A DNA stretch of 64,000 nt from Butyrivibrio sp. (lineage in GTDB: Bacteria > Bacillota > Clostridia > Lachnospirales > Lachnospiraceae). Numbering within the stretch: position 1 is the stretch's first letter; the number at the start of each line of letters is the position of its first letter. The notes below the pieces were generated by a model. The model was not told the DNA's origin. It was given only the letters and a program-made list of their open reading frames with translations, and did no database searches. This document shows, in pieces, positions 35,674 to 45,763 of this stretch. The stretch spans positions 25,618 to 89,617 of the forward strand of contig NZ_JAGBLU010000128.1 of NCBI RefSeq assembly GCF_017635265.1. The letters run 5' to 3'. The translations under genes were made by a program, and so were the position numbers.

Positions 35674-37251
35674 TTAATCTACCTCAACTTCTTCCTCAGG
35701 TGCAGAATCAGCTTCGTGGTATTCCTTCTCTGTGTTGACATTCCATATGTTGCTACGGTCTGTCTCCCCACTAAGAATATTCTTAACCGTCTCAAAAGAA
35801 GTGCACATTGAATGGTCAATGTTATTGTATCTGTGTTGTCCGTTTCGACCAACACAGTATAGATTATCAATGGTATTAAGATAATCCACCAGTTTATCCA
35901 TCTCTTCATATGTATCAAAATAAGCAGGATAAGCCTTCTTTACTCTCTCCATATGATAATCCAAAACCTCATCAGCGCTGCTTATAAGATTGAGGGTAAC
36001 CATCTCTCCAATTGCCATTTTGGCAAATTCATCTTCAGACATGTTCCACATTGAATCACCTTCAAAGCAGAAATACTCAAGTCCAACCCAAACTGTATTT
36101 TCAAGGTCCTTAACAAGATATGGTGACCAGTTGTTATAAATCTGGAAGCGTCCCATCTTAACAGTCCTGTCCTGAACATAAACCCAGTTGTCAGGAACAA
36201 TATTACCAATAGTCTTAATCTTGGTCTTATTTTCAAGGTTAAGTTTTGGAACTAAAACTCCAAGAGTCATATAGTCTCTGTACGGAAGTCCCTTGGCAAT
36301 TCTAAGTGGCTCATCAGGAACATCATTCATTCCCTCTACGAGGTCTTTAACAGGCATAGAACTAATGACTATATCTCCCTCAATTTCCATCTCTTTTCCA
36401 TCAAAGAGATATGTTATTCCCTTTATATGATTGCCATTTTTTCTTATCTTTGTAACCTTGGCATTACATACAATTGTTCCTCCGAGATTTTTTATCTCAG
36501 CAGCTGTAACATCCCAAAGCTGACCAGGACCAAGTTTAGGATAGCTAAACTCTTCAATCAGTGAAGTTTCAACCTTCCCATCCGTTTTGCCGGATTTTTT
36601 CCTGAAAGCGTTCTTAAGAACTGCCATTATAGACACGCCCTTAACTCTCTGAGCTCCCCAGGACGGATCAATTTCTGATGGGTGCCTTCCCCAAAGATTC
36701 TCAGTATAATATTCAAAAAACATTGAGTATAGCTTTTTCCCAAATCTGTTTACATAAAAATCCTCCAAAGACTTCTCTTTTCTTTTAAAGATCAAAGCCC
36801 AAAGATATGAAAAACCACAGGCGATAGTCTTTTTAATTCCCATGTTCTTAAAGGTTTCTAGCTTAAGAGAAATAGGATAATCATAAAACTTCTTATCAAA
36901 GAATATCCTAGATACCCTGTTCCTTCTGAGCATAACCCTGTCTGTTTTTTCAGGATTCGGGCCACCCTCAGCCAATGGCATAGGTCTGTCCAAAACTATA
37001 TCATCGTATGTTGGTGCACCTTGAAGAGGCAACATTTTCTGCCACCACTCATTAACCTCAGGAACCTTGGAAAAGAACCTGTGTCCTCCCATATCCATGC
37101 GATTGCCTTTATAATTAACTGTTTTGGAAATACCACCAAACTGATTTGTTTCCTCAAAAACAACAACCTGATAATCCTTTGACTTGGTCAAAAGCTCATA
37201 CGCTGCTGTAAGACCCGCAGGTCCCGCCCCAATAATAAGTACTTTTTTCAT
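35674..37251 (-). CDS. FAD-dependent oxidoreductase (amine-oxidase / UDP-galactopyranose-mutase-like superfamily)
   Basis: The product is 525 aa. The FAD-binding motif is at the very start, [20 protein letters not shown], followed by [26 protein letters not shown], typical of the superfamily that holds protoporphyrinogen oxidase and UDP-galactopyranose mutase. The C-terminus has [17 protein letters not shown], seen in family members encoded in polysaccharide loci. It has its own promoter and terminator, so it is a monocistronic unit. The substrate may be a nucleotide sugar or lipid-linked sugar; this cannot be read from the sequence. Confidence 0.8.
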   Translation of the reverse strand: MKKVLIIGAGPAGLTAAYELLTKSKDYQVVVFEETNQFGGISKTVNYKGNRMDMGGHRFFSKVPEVNEWWQKMLPLQGAPTYDDIVLDRPMPLAEGGPNPEKTDRVMLRRNRVSRIFFDKKFYDYPISLKLETFKNMGIKKTIACGFSYLWALIFKRKEKSLEDFYVNRFGKKLYSMFFEYYTENLWGRHPSEIDPSWGAQRVKGVSIMAVLKNAFRKKSGKTDGKVETSLIEEFSYPKLGPGQLWDVTAAEIKNLGGTIVCNAKVTKIRKNGNHIKGITYLFDGKEMEIEGDIVISSMPVKDLVEGMNDVPDEPLRIAKGLPYRDYMTLGVLVPKLNLENKTKIKTIGNIVPDNWVYVQDRTVKMGRFQIYNNWSPYLVKDLENTVWVGLEYFCFEGDSMWNMSEDEFAKMAIGEMVTLNLISSADEVLDYHMERVKKAYPAYFDTYEEMDKLVDYLNTIDNLYCVGRNGQHRYNNIDHSMCTSFETVKNILSGETDRSNIWNVNTEKEYHEADSAPEEEVEVD

Positions 37252-37292
37252 CTAACTTTTCCCTCTTTAGTTAGTGTTTTAACAATAAGAGT

Positions 37293-37321
37293 AGTATACA
37301 ACAACGCAGGTTTTTCTTCAA
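37293..37321 (-). promoter_or_regulatory. Sigma-A-type promoter for the FAD oxidoreductase gene
   Basis: On the minus strand TTGAAG and TATACT are separated by exactly 17 bases, about 40 bases before the ATG at 37251 and just after the terminator of the preceding gene. Confidence 0.75.
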
Positions 37322-37329
37322 TAAAATTG

Positions 37330-37357
37330 AAAAAGGCCCTCTTTAGCTAAGAAGGCC
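37330..37357 (-). terminator. Rho-independent terminator after the SGNH lipoprotein gene
   Basis: On the minus strand GGCCTTCTT and AAGAGGGCC form a nine-base stem (one G-U pair) around a five-base loop and are followed directly by TTTTTC. It sits 22 bases after the stop at 37380. Confidence 0.85.
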
Positions 37358-37379
37358 TAAAACAGCACTATTAAAATTA

Positions 37380-38588
37380 TTATTCTGAATCCGGTTTTGC
37401 AAGCCTGTACTCACCATTTATCAGCTTTTCATAGTAATCCGGATAATACTCTTTCAACATATCATCACGATACTTATAATACTCGTTTGGATCAAATTCA
37501 GATATTTTAACGTAATCCGTATCGTAATAGACTGATGGCTCATATTTCTCCATATAGTTTGGTAAATGTGCCAAAAGCCTTGCAAAAATCTGTCTTCCTG
37601 TGAGTGTAAGATGGACTCCGTCAATCAGATACTGATCAGCTGTATCTATATATAGATCACAATGGGTACCAAACATTGCATCAAAGGATTCAATATCTTC
37701 ATCTTCGGCAACATTTTGTGACTTTCTTGCATAATTGGCCAAAGTATCAAAGTAATTGCTTACAACATAGGTATCCCCTATCAGATTGTTATCACTATCA
37801 TAATACACACCATAAAAAGGAGTTAAAAGAATGATTGTGGCATCTGGGCTCAACTCCTTTAACTTATCAATTCCTGTACACATGGCATCGTAGAAACAAT
37901 GCATCGAATCACCGTCATACTGCGTATGGTCAAGCGGAAGTCCCAAAAAGAAATCATTGGTGCCATAAGAAAGAAAATAGTAATCAACCTCTTTAGGATC
38001 AACCTTATTCATAGTTTCAAGAATTTCCGGATACTCTGATAAAACACTATTCCTATCAGCCTGTCCGGATAAAGCATATGTCATGCCCAAAAAGCTTGTT
38101 GAAACAAGACTTTCAGGACTTACATCAGAAGTTGTCATCTCGATGGCTCCTGTTGTACCTCCAATCCCCAAATTGTAGACTACTGAATCAGGGACTCTCT
38201 CTCCAATTAAATGTGGAATATCTGTGCCGTCGCTTCTACCGTTGGCAAACTGGCTGTCTCCTAAAAACACCATAACAGTCTTATCCGGCTCTTTAACTTC
38301 CTCTGATGTGGCAACAGTAGCTGCAGCAGAAGTCTCAACTATAGATGTAGATACTGACGCACTCGCCTCTTCCAAAACAGGCTCCATCAGACCATCAACT
38401 ACAATCGTAGAAGAACTCTCAGAAGCAAAATCTACCGCACTCATGGCTGTAGAAGCATCAGTGCTTTCTGTCTCATCATTTATATACTCTGTTGCCTTCT
38501 GAGTATCATCCTCTTGAAGACCACATCCTGTAATAACAGTAACAAAAGTCATGACAGTTGCAATTGTCGTCAAATATCTTTTTTTCAT
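37380..38588 (-). CDS. SGNH/GDSL-family lipoprotein
   Basis: The product is about 402 aa from the ATG at 38588, which has AGGAAGGATG upstream; an 18-codon extension is unlikely. A lipoprotein signal ends at VITGC (lipobox). A Ser/Thr/Ala-rich linker (about 25-95) leads to a complete SGNH domain: block I VFLGDSQFANG with the nucleophile Ser, LGIGGTTG, YGTNDFFLG, and the catalytic Asp/His in DGVHLTLTG. It is an outer-face esterase or acyl-transferase and could trim acyl groups added by the MBOAT modules. A terminator follows. Confidence 0.85.
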   Translation of the reverse strand: MKKRYLTTIATVMTFVTVITGCGLQEDDTQKATEYINDETESTDASTAMSAVDFASESSSTIVVDGLMEPVLEEASASVSTSIVETSAAATVATSEEVKEPDKTVMVFLGDSQFANGRSDGTDIPHLIGERVPDSVVYNLGIGGTTGAIEMTTSDVSPESLVSTSFLGMTYALSGQADRNSVLSEYPEILETMNKVDPKEVDYYFLSYGTNDFFLGLPLDHTQYDGDSMHCFYDAMCTGIDKLKELSPDATIILLTPFYGVYYDSDNNLIGDTYVVSNYFDTLANYARKSQNVAEDEDIESFDAMFGTHCDLYIDTADQYLIDGVHLTLTGRQIFARLLAHLPNYMEKYEPSVYYDTDYVKISEFDPNEYYKYRDDMLKEYYPDYYEKLINGEYRLAKPDSE

Positions 38589-38723
38589 ATCAACATCCTT
38601 CCTGTATTTCTCATAAATCTTCTTACGATATGATTGTATCACTTTGATTTTTCTTGTGAATAGAAAGACTTCAATCTTAAGAATATCTACCGCAAATCTT
38701 AAGAAAGTCTTAAGAAATAAACG

Positions 38724-39938
38724 TTAATCTGATAACTTTTTAATTCCAATAAAAGCAGTCAAAATAAATCTAATAAAACTTATAATAACAAGTCCATAAG
38801 CAATTCCATTTATTCCGAGTGCCATAGTCATTGGGATAACTACAAGACAAAAGCATGCACCATAAACACCATTTATGGCAAGCTGCATTTTTTCTTTTGA
38901 AAAGCTCATTATCACAACCATAAGAGAACCGGAAATAAAATAGAGTATCTGCCCAAGATTAGCCAGAAAAAAGAATCTTTTAGCTTCCTCAAATATGTCA
39001 GGGTACATAATCTTAACAAATATGTATGATACTCCGGTGCAGGCAAGAGCGCCGACAGCAGTTAACACCAAAAGAAATATACTGATGAGTCCAAATTTCT
39101 TTCGATTAAGTTCGATCTTATAGTTGGTAAGATAGCTGATGATAACCCCATTAAGCGGAGTTGTAAGCATAGCAACGATTTTGCCTATAAGACTTGCCGC
39201 ATAAAACACCGTAACTTCTCTTCCACCAACTACAAGTCGAAGAAGAATTCTGTCTGAATGGAGTATAAGCGCCGCAAGGAGATTGCTTGCTGAAATATAC
39301 CACAAAGACTTCATGTTTTCTTTGAAGCTATCGGAAAGTCCGGTATATGGACTTCTAAAGATATGCCCTCTTAAAAAAGTGTAGGTGATACCAAAAGCTT
39401 CACCTATAAAGAGAGTTGCTGCCCAGCTCTTTGTTACAGGATATAACCAAAGGCCTATAACATATCCAAGAGAAACCATTCCAAAGAAGATAAAATAATC
39501 TTTGAACCGGATGGTCATTCGCCACTCAACATCAGCATAGTATCTGACTACAGTTATGATCATCAAAAGAAGGACCTGAATATATATATGTCCCTCAAGG
39601 TTTCCCAAGACAAAAAGAGCTACCAATGACACTACAACTGATATCCCTGCTACTATCAAAAGAAATAAGTTGTAATCTCCGTTACTTTCTACCCTGTCTT
39701 TTTTGGCAACCATTCTGGAATAGCTGGCTGCTGTACCAAACCCGGCTCCCATAATAGATACGGCAGAAATCAAATAAAGAACGGTGCCAAAAGCATCCGC
39801 TCCAACCCTGAACTCAAGTCCGGGATAGATAAGCAGCTGAAGGACACCGTTATATATTACCAGCGCCAAAACACTGAATATAAAATCTTTAGAAGCACTA
39901 AATAAAAGCTTCTTACTATTATTTTTCATTACTAACAT
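38724..39938 (-). CDS. Wzx-like polysaccharide flippase (MOP superfamily)
   Basis: The product is 404 aa with about 12 helices and the early segment KDFIFSVLALVIYNGVLQLL typical of Gram-positive O-antigen/capsule flippases; the middle has YISASNLLAALILHSDRILLRL, matching the conserved mid-protein motif of this family. It would flip an undecaprenyl-diphosphate-linked repeat unit. The ATG follows the upstream GT2 stop by one base (TGAGATG), so translation is coupled. A Wzm/Wzt exporter is also present in this locus. Confidence 0.8.
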   Translation of the reverse strand: MLVMKNNSKKLLFSASKDFIFSVLALVIYNGVLQLLIYPGLEFRVGADAFGTVLYLISAVSIMGAGFGTAASYSRMVAKKDRVESNGDYNLFLLIVAGISVVVSLVALFVLGNLEGHIYIQVLLLMIITVVRYYADVEWRMTIRFKDYFIFFGMVSLGYVIGLWLYPVTKSWAATLFIGEAFGITYTFLRGHIFRSPYTGLSDSFKENMKSLWYISASNLLAALILHSDRILLRLVVGGREVTVFYAASLIGKIVAMLTTPLNGVIISYLTNYKIELNRKKFGLISIFLLVLTAVGALACTGVSYIFVKIMYPDIFEEAKRFFFLANLGQILYFISGSLMVVIMSFSKEKMQLAINGVYGACFCLVVIPMTMALGINGIAYGLVIISFIRFILTAFIGIKKLSD

Positions 39939-39939
39939 C

Positions 39940-40881
39940 TCATTTCATCAGATCTGTTTCTTTATGTCTCTGAAGCATGTTGAGCTGCATTTCAAACTCA
40001 CGCCTGTTGTTGATAGCCATTGTCGATAATATAACTCCCGCAAAAAAGCTCTGAACAGCCGCAAGTAATACAAAACAGCACACAATAAGCGTAGGAAATC
40101 TTGGAACCATATGTGTGATCCAATATTCCTGAATGATTGGAACTAAGAATATCAAAGAAAGTATCGTTAACAGAACTGCAAATATAGTAAAGAAACCAAA
40201 TGGCTTGTAGCTTCTGTAAAGCCTTGCTATTGTCTTAAGAACCTTAAATCCATCAGCATATGTGTTGAGCTTACTCTCTGACCCCTCAGGACGATCTCTG
40301 TAATCGATGATGACATTGTCTATCTGCATGTTATTGTAAACAGCATGAATAGTCATCTCTGTTTCAATTTCAAATCCCTTGGACAGAACCGGAAATGTTT
40401 TAACAAATTCATAACTGAATGCTCTGAATCCTGTCATAATATCTCTTATGTTGCAATTAAAGAGCCTATTAATACTGCCTCTCACAAGGTTGTTACCAAA
40501 ATTATGGAACGGCCTTTTATTTTCCTCATAGTAAGTACTTGATAATCTGTCGCCTACTACCATATCCGAGTTGTGATTGAGCACGAGATCAACCATTTCA
40601 GGCGCTGACTCCATTGGATATGTATCATCACCATCAACCATTACATAAACAAGGGCATCAATTTCACGAAACATTCTCCTTATTACATTGCCCTTTCCCT
40701 GCATATATTCATTTCTTACAACAGCGCCCTCAGCTTTAGCTATTTCCGCTGTGCGATCCTTGGAGTTATTGTTATAAACATAAATTGTAGCATCAGGCAG
40801 TGCTGCCTTGGCATCACGAATAACTTTTCCTATTGTCTTTTCCTCGTTGTAACAAGGAATCAAAACTGCTATCTTGTCCAT
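39940..40881 (-). CDS. Family 2 glycosyltransferase with C-terminal helices (DPM1/GtrB type)
   Basis: The product is 313 aa. It has VLIPCYNEEKTIGKVI, VYNNNSKDRT, the metal-site motif MVDGDDTYP and MTGFRAFSYEF, followed by two helices (about 228-285). It probably charges polyprenyl phosphate with a hexose on the inner face. AAGGGGAAAGA precedes the ATG. A degraded copy of the first about 35 codons of a close relative is found at 59010-59122, fused to an unrelated tail. Confidence 0.9.
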   Translation of the reverse strand: MDKIAVLIPCYNEEKTIGKVIRDAKAALPDATIYVYNNNSKDRTAEIAKAEGAVVRNEYMQGKGNVIRRMFREIDALVYVMVDGDDTYPMESAPEMVDLVLNHNSDMVVGDRLSSTYYEENKRPFHNFGNNLVRGSINRLFNCNIRDIMTGFRAFSYEFVKTFPVLSKGFEIETEMTIHAVYNNMQIDNVIIDYRDRPEGSESKLNTYADGFKVLKTIARLYRSYKPFGFFTIFAVLLTILSLIFLVPIIQEYWITHMVPRFPTLIVCCFVLLAAVQSFFAGVILSTMAINNRREFEMQLNMLQRHKETDLMK

Positions 40882-40903
40882 TCTTTCCCCTTTGTTATCT
40901 TAT

Positions 40904-40941
40904 ATGCAAGGTACACTATGAATACTTTCGTACACTTGCAT
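40904..40941. repeat. Inverted repeat upstream of the GT2 gene
   Basis: ATGCAAGGTAC (40904-40914) pairs with GTACACTTGCAT (40930-40941) with one bulge, in the 109-base gap between 40990 and 40881. No U-tract follows. Confidence 0.5.
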
Positions 40942-40990
40942 GTAACATTGTAAACTGATAATGAATTAATATCAAATCTTTCGATAATCT

Positions 40991-42811
40991 TCAACGCAAA
41001 GTATATACATATATAGTATACGGTGACGAATCATCATTATAACTCTTTAATAACTCAATTCCCACTTCGTCAGCATTTGATATATCTATCCTTGAAAAGA
41101 TATATTTGCAGCCGAGATTTTTAAGTGCCTCTGCATTAATGTAAATATCATTGTCTGAAACACCACTCATACTTTTTGTTGCCATTACAATAGACAAATC
41201 CGTACCTGAATACAGATAACACCTTGCTCCCCATTCATCAAAATAAAGCCTGGTTGGCTCCATACGATCAAGAGCCGGAGCGATCACTTCTCTAAATTCC
41301 TCTTTATAGCTTTGGGGGTAAAAGCCAAGATAACCATCAAGTGTATAGATTCCATTATACTCAAGAATTGCCGGATGCATCCCATAAGCAACACTATACT
41401 CACCTGACTTATAATCAAGGTCCTCTTTTATCTCATCAAAAAGATCTGTTGAATAAAACTCTCTGAAATTCAACGCATCATTATCATGTCCAAAAATCCT
41501 GCTGCGAACTGTAAGCTTTGCAGTATGATATAGGTCGTTATACTTGGTTGGTGATACAAGAACTATAAAAACAGCTACCAAGACTATCATATAAGGCATA
41601 CTGATAAATACCTTCTTGATAAATAATTTCTTTCCCGGCTCTGAATTCACTTTTCCACTTATCCACATGTATAAGCGATATACAAGAATAAATAACATCA
41701 TGCACCACAGAAATGGATTAAAAAAGATTGTCCTGTTGTACTGAAATCCTGTAAGTGGCGGAACTAGTGTTTCAATAACATTCTCCACAGCCTGTGAATA
41801 ATACAGTCCATATACTACGCAGTTAAAGACTATGATAATAAAACATAAATTATAGTAATCTTTAAAGATATCTCTGACACTGTTCTTCACAATATATCCA
41901 ATATTCAAAATTACCAGATAAGCCAGGCATAATGGCATAACAAAATACTTATGAAGATCATCGGCGTGCATCATGCCATTTACAAAAATATCAAAACTCT
42001 CTCCAACAATCTCATTAAATGACAAATATGTCTGAACCATAGTTTCTCTGATAGTTTCTGTATCAGAAAACAGCATCATGTTAAAAAGCCTGTATTCAAA
42101 CACAACATTTCCTATGCCAAGCACCACGAGTGCAATTACAAGATTCAGATTAAGTTTCCTATCTCTTATCCACAACCAGATAATTGCAATGAACAAATAT
42201 CCAAGAATAAAGAAACCCAAATATGAAAAGTATGAAATAAACGGGTAACAAAAAATAAGTAAAATATGCCCAGGAAATGATGTCCCCCTATTATACCTGT
42301 ACACTTTTCTCAAAAGATATATAATAAGCGGTATCGATGCAAACGGAATTCCAAAAGCCGGAAAAAGATTAAGGACACCATACAATAAGCCAACCAAAGT
42401 AGCAAGATTCAAAACATGCAGATCAAGTTCTCTCCCGGGATTTTTTTGTGATACAACATCAATAAACAATAGCCTGCATGAGAAAACTGCTATCACCACT
42501 TTAAGAATATATCCAATTACATAGGCTGCAAATGGTGAAAAAAACATGTATAGAACAGTATACAAAGATAACTCACTTGGCAGTACATCTCTTGAAACGC
42601 CATTAAGAAATGGTGCAGCTGCGCCATGCGAGAAAAAAATCCCTTCATTTTTAAGCATGGCAAACTGTGCCATAAACAAATCCAGATTATCCTGAACTGC
42701 AATATAGCTGTTTTCCCCAATCACAGCATAAATCACAGTCACCATCAACAAAAACAGACCGACAACACAAACTCCAAATAATCCGCCTTTAGTTTGAATT
42801 TTTGTCTTCAT
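40991..42811 (-). CDS. Large polytopic membrane protein (DUF6044-like)
   Basis: The product is about 606 aa from the ATG at 42811 (GAGG seven bases upstream). About 12 helices precede a soluble C-terminal region of about 190 residues (from YNDLYHTAKL). The first outer loop reads VQDNLDLFMAQFAML, with the Asp-Asn-Leu-Asp motif of this membrane family, then SHGAAAPFLNGVSRDVLPSE. The tail contains a nucleotide-independent alpha/beta-like pattern (YDLDYKSGEYSVAYG, YIFSRIDISNADE). Fold and context favour an extracytoplasmic sugar transferase; the family name is from memory. Confidence 0.65.
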   Translation of the reverse strand: MKTKIQTKGGLFGVCVVGLFLLMVTVIYAVIGENSYIAVQDNLDLFMAQFAMLKNEGIFFSHGAAAPFLNGVSRDVLPSELSLYTVLYMFFSPFAAYVIGYILKVVIAVFSCRLLFIDVVSQKNPGRELDLHVLNLATLVGLLYGVLNLFPAFGIPFASIPLIIYLLRKVYRYNRGTSFPGHILLIFCYPFISYFSYLGFFILGYLFIAIIWLWIRDRKLNLNLVIALVVLGIGNVVFEYRLFNMMLFSDTETIRETMVQTYLSFNEIVGESFDIFVNGMMHADDLHKYFVMPLCLAYLVILNIGYIVKNSVRDIFKDYYNLCFIIIVFNCVVYGLYYSQAVENVIETLVPPLTGFQYNRTIFFNPFLWCMMLFILVYRLYMWISGKVNSEPGKKLFIKKVFISMPYMIVLVAVFIVLVSPTKYNDLYHTAKLTVRSRIFGHDNDALNFREFYSTDLFDEIKEDLDYKSGEYSVAYGMHPAILEYNGIYTLDGYLGFYPQSYKEEFREVIAPALDRMEPTRLYFDEWGARCYLYSGTDLSIVMATKSMSGVSDNDIYINAEALKNLGCKYIFSRIDISNADEVGIELLKSYNDDSSPYTIYVYTLR

Positions 42812-42843
42812 ACCACAACCTCTACAAAACAACTAAAAAAATA

Positions 42844-44439
42844 TCATCTACCTTTTTCTTTAAGCCATTTCACTTCTATAAAATCTAACAATCTCTTAAT
42901 TCCATAAGCTGCAAAAGGAATCCAATAAACATAGTATCTCATGGCATATCTGGATGAACCCTCCCAAAACTCATGAAAAACCATCCCACCAAAAATCAGG
43001 ATTAAAAGCAGCATCTCAGAGTCAGAAACATGTTTTTTTCTAAGCACCCCAACCAGATAAATCACAACTCCAAGATAACATACCGTCATGTATACATTCA
43101 TAACCCATTGCATTATAGTGGAACCAAAACCTGAAACCAGAAAGCCTGCCAGCCATGTCGGATTGTCATGATGCCTGTTTACAAGATCAAGGTTATGAGT
43201 TGATATACATACCGAATCCGCCCATTGAGTGAGGAATTTCCTCAAAAAAAACTTACATGCATGAAGCGGTCTTTTAGCAAAATCATTTAGGGTTTCTTTA
43301 ATATTTTCTATAGCTGCCGCTTTGGTTGCCTCAGTATCATAATTATTTTCCGCAAAAACATGATAATTATATCCATTGTACCAACCATCTTCAAGTTCAC
43401 TTTCCTGAAGTCCCATGGCAATATGTGAAACAGCAGGACTTCCGGATGGAATCTTATCAAGTCCTGTCACATTACAGTAATACGCATTAACTAAGCCCTT
43501 AACACCAAAAGTCAAAATAACCATGACCAATGCTACACTCAGACCCAATGTAGCTCTTTTAATCCAAGCGAAGCTTCCTTCATTACTTTTTTTAACTGCA
43601 AATTCACTTTCAGAAGCATCCTTCCTTTGTATCAGATCCAAAAAAAGCACCATTACCAACGCAATCATCGCAATCTCGCAATTGGTTTTTAACATTATAG
43701 CAAGCGCAATAGCTACTCCGGACCATATTCCATAGCGAAGCTTTTTTCTCTTCATATACAGAATTTCAAAAAAAAGAGCGATAGTCTGAGGTGCCATGCT
43801 TAGGATGTCTCCATAGATATAGGTCACATAATTGTAAAAGAAAAGCATTCCTGCAGAAAGAACTGCCATAATTCCGCAAACTTCTCTATCACCAAATAGC
43901 TCCCATGTCACTTGATACAAGAGATAAACTGTAATAAGAATTGATATAAGCTGCACCAAATCCCAGACAATGTAATTCCCGGTTCCAAATATAGTACACA
44001 TCACCTGCCCAAAAGCAACATATCCAAGCTGAAATGGCCAAATGTAAAGATATCCTTCTTTACCGGTCAGCGATGAATAATCTCCAACCATAAAAGAATT
44101 AATAATATCGTCCAATGTTTTTGAATCATTTACCGGAAGAGGTCTTATGGCAAAAATCAATACAAGGCAATATGCAATACAAAATCCCAAAGCAAATATT
44201 AAAGGTCCTCTTTTTTGCTTAAACACACTACGTTTTTTTAAAACCATAAACACAAAAACTACTCCTACGAAAAAAAGCAGGAGTAGCAATATATTCTCTC
44301 TTCCATAATGTGGCCAATCGTTATCACAACCATAGTCATAATAAATCGTAGTTACTGTACTTGTCCCAAGCACCAAAACAGCCGCCACCAAAAGGCAAAA
44401 AACTATTATTAAATTAAATACTTTTTTTATCTTAAACAA
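42844..44439 (-). CDS. Polytopic membrane glycosyltransferase, GT-C (GT39-like)
   Basis: The product is 531 aa with about 12 helices. The first cytoplasm-distal loop contains IRPLPVNDSKTLDDIINSFMVGDYSSL with acidic residues suited to GT-C catalysis, then EGYLYIWPFQLGYVAFGQ, a pattern common to GT39/ArnT-like proteins of Firmicutes. A large loop (about 320-400) faces outside. Translation starts at TTG with GAGGG nine bases upstream. It sits between the DUF6044-like gene and the second GT-C paralogue. Confidence 0.7.
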   Translation of the reverse strand: MFKIKKVFNLIIVFCLLVAAVLVLGTSTVTTIYYDYGCDNDWPHYGRENILLLLLFFVGVVFVFMVLKKRSVFKQKRGPLIFALGFCIAYCLVLIFAIRPLPVNDSKTLDDIINSFMVGDYSSLTGKEGYLYIWPFQLGYVAFGQVMCTIFGTGNYIVWDLVQLISILITVYLLYQVTWELFGDREVCGIMAVLSAGMLFFYNYVTYIYGDILSMAPQTIALFFEILYMKRKKLRYGIWSGVAIALAIMLKTNCEIAMIALVMVLFLDLIQRKDASESEFAVKKSNEGSFAWIKRATLGLSVALVMVILTFGVKGLVNAYYCNVTGLDKIPSGSPAVSHIAMGLQESELEDGWYNGYNYHVFAENNYDTEATKAAAIENIKETLNDFAKRPLHACKFFLRKFLTQWADSVCISTHNLDLVNRHHDNPTWLAGFLVSGFGSTIMQWVMNVYMTVCYLGVVIYLVGVLRKKHVSDSEMLLLILIFGGMVFHEFWEGSSRYAMRYYVYWIPFAAYGIKRLLDFIEVKWLKEKGR

Positions 44440-44450
44440 TCAATTATCCC

Positions 44451-45695
44451 TCAGCTCACCTGATGGTTCTCATCATTTAAAAGCTTAACAACATCAATCA
44501 AAGTATAAAGATAAGCTCCAACGTAAAACAGCGAAACCACAGTCATATTAACAATATCCCTCGCTCCAAAAAGAGCATAGGCATATGTCGCAAGCGAGCA
44601 AACATTAGCTATAAACATAGGCCACACAATGTTCTTTCTAACCAGAACAGCAAAAGGTGTTAGTATAAGCAACATAGCATAGTCATATCTCTCATGCATT
44701 CCCGGAAGCAGAATCACGCAGGTCCAAGCGGTCCAAATAGCAATGTAAACTACAGTTTTCCTATCTATGTTATCCTTTCGCCTATAACAAAAAAACGCAA
44801 TTATGACCAATACTACAAAAAGAGTCATTATAGCTGCTCCTGACAAGAGCTTATCAAAATCATCAAATCCAAGGTTATAGAGATTGGGAAAAAATGAAAC
44901 CATTCCATACCCTTCAGAATCCAATTCCTGAGTCTGATACAGGTATGAAAGATATGTTTTCTTTAATCCATTTTGACAAAAAACTTCCGGAAGACCTGCA
45001 ATCAGATAAACAGCCGGAATCCATAAAAACTCTAAAATACTGAAGGTATTTCTTTTACCGGAGTCCTTTAAAACCCTATCGTAGCTGTGAAAACCTTCTG
45101 TAATGTATAAAATCAGATAAACAGGTAAAAAAAATATCGCCTGAAGCTTAATCGCAAAAGCCACACCATACCAGATAAATGAAACTCTGTATTCCTGTTT
45201 TAAAAGCTTATACAACGAAATCACCAAAAAACATGAATAAAGAGCATCAACCTGTTTCCACAGTGCACCGTTAAAAGCAACAAACGGAAGAAATAATGTG
45301 GCAACACCGGCAAACATTGAATGATGTTTTCTTCCTGTCAAAAGATAAAAAATCTTGCAAATAAAAACAGCAGATACAAGCTCACAGACAAATGCAACAA
45401 TACTAAGCGGAAGCCAAGGCTCCACCGGAAAGAGCGAGCAAATCGCATACATCACATTAAGCGGAACATAATAATCACCGATAGCATTACCAAGTCCTTT
45501 TATGATGCCGTTCTCTCTATAATAATCTACCCACACCTTATAGTAATCGTTATAATCAGGAGAAAGTGTAGTTTCAGAAGCAAACTTAATGCGTATGAAA
45601 AAGGCCGCCAGCAAAAGAAGACATAAACAGATTTCATACATATACTTACTGATTATATTTTTCAGGAATCTATCTATTGCCATTTCTTTTTTCAT
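44451..45695 (-). CDS. GT-C-type membrane glycosyltransferase (paralogue of 19565-20752)
   Basis: The product is 414 aa with about ten helices. The first loop has TLSPDYNDYYKVWVDYYRENG, followed by NAIGDYYVPLNVMYAI, VEPWLPLS and the late LLPGMHERYDYAM. The same landmarks occur in the protein at 19565-20752, showing that the two arose by duplication. It probably uses a polyprenyl-phosphate sugar on the outer face. AAGGGGAAAAGA precedes the ATG. Confidence 0.75.
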   Translation of the reverse strand: MKKEMAIDRFLKNIISKYMYEICLCLLLLAAFFIRIKFASETTLSPDYNDYYKVWVDYYRENGIIKGLGNAIGDYYVPLNVMYAICSLFPVEPWLPLSIVAFVCELVSAVFICKIFYLLTGRKHHSMFAGVATLFLPFVAFNGALWKQVDALYSCFLVISLYKLLKQEYRVSFIWYGVAFAIKLQAIFFLPVYLILYITEGFHSYDRVLKDSGKRNTFSILEFLWIPAVYLIAGLPEVFCQNGLKKTYLSYLYQTQELDSEGYGMVSFFPNLYNLGFDDFDKLLSGAAIMTLFVVLVIIAFFCYRRKDNIDRKTVVYIAIWTAWTCVILLPGMHERYDYAMLLILTPFAVLVRKNIVWPMFIANVCSLATYAYALFGARDIVNMTVVSLFYVGAYLYTLIDVVKLLNDENHQVS

Positions 45696-45763
45696 TCTTT
45701 TCCCCTTATTTAGCTGTTAATGCGATCATCGTAATCATCCTTTTATCATGAACATATCTGCAT

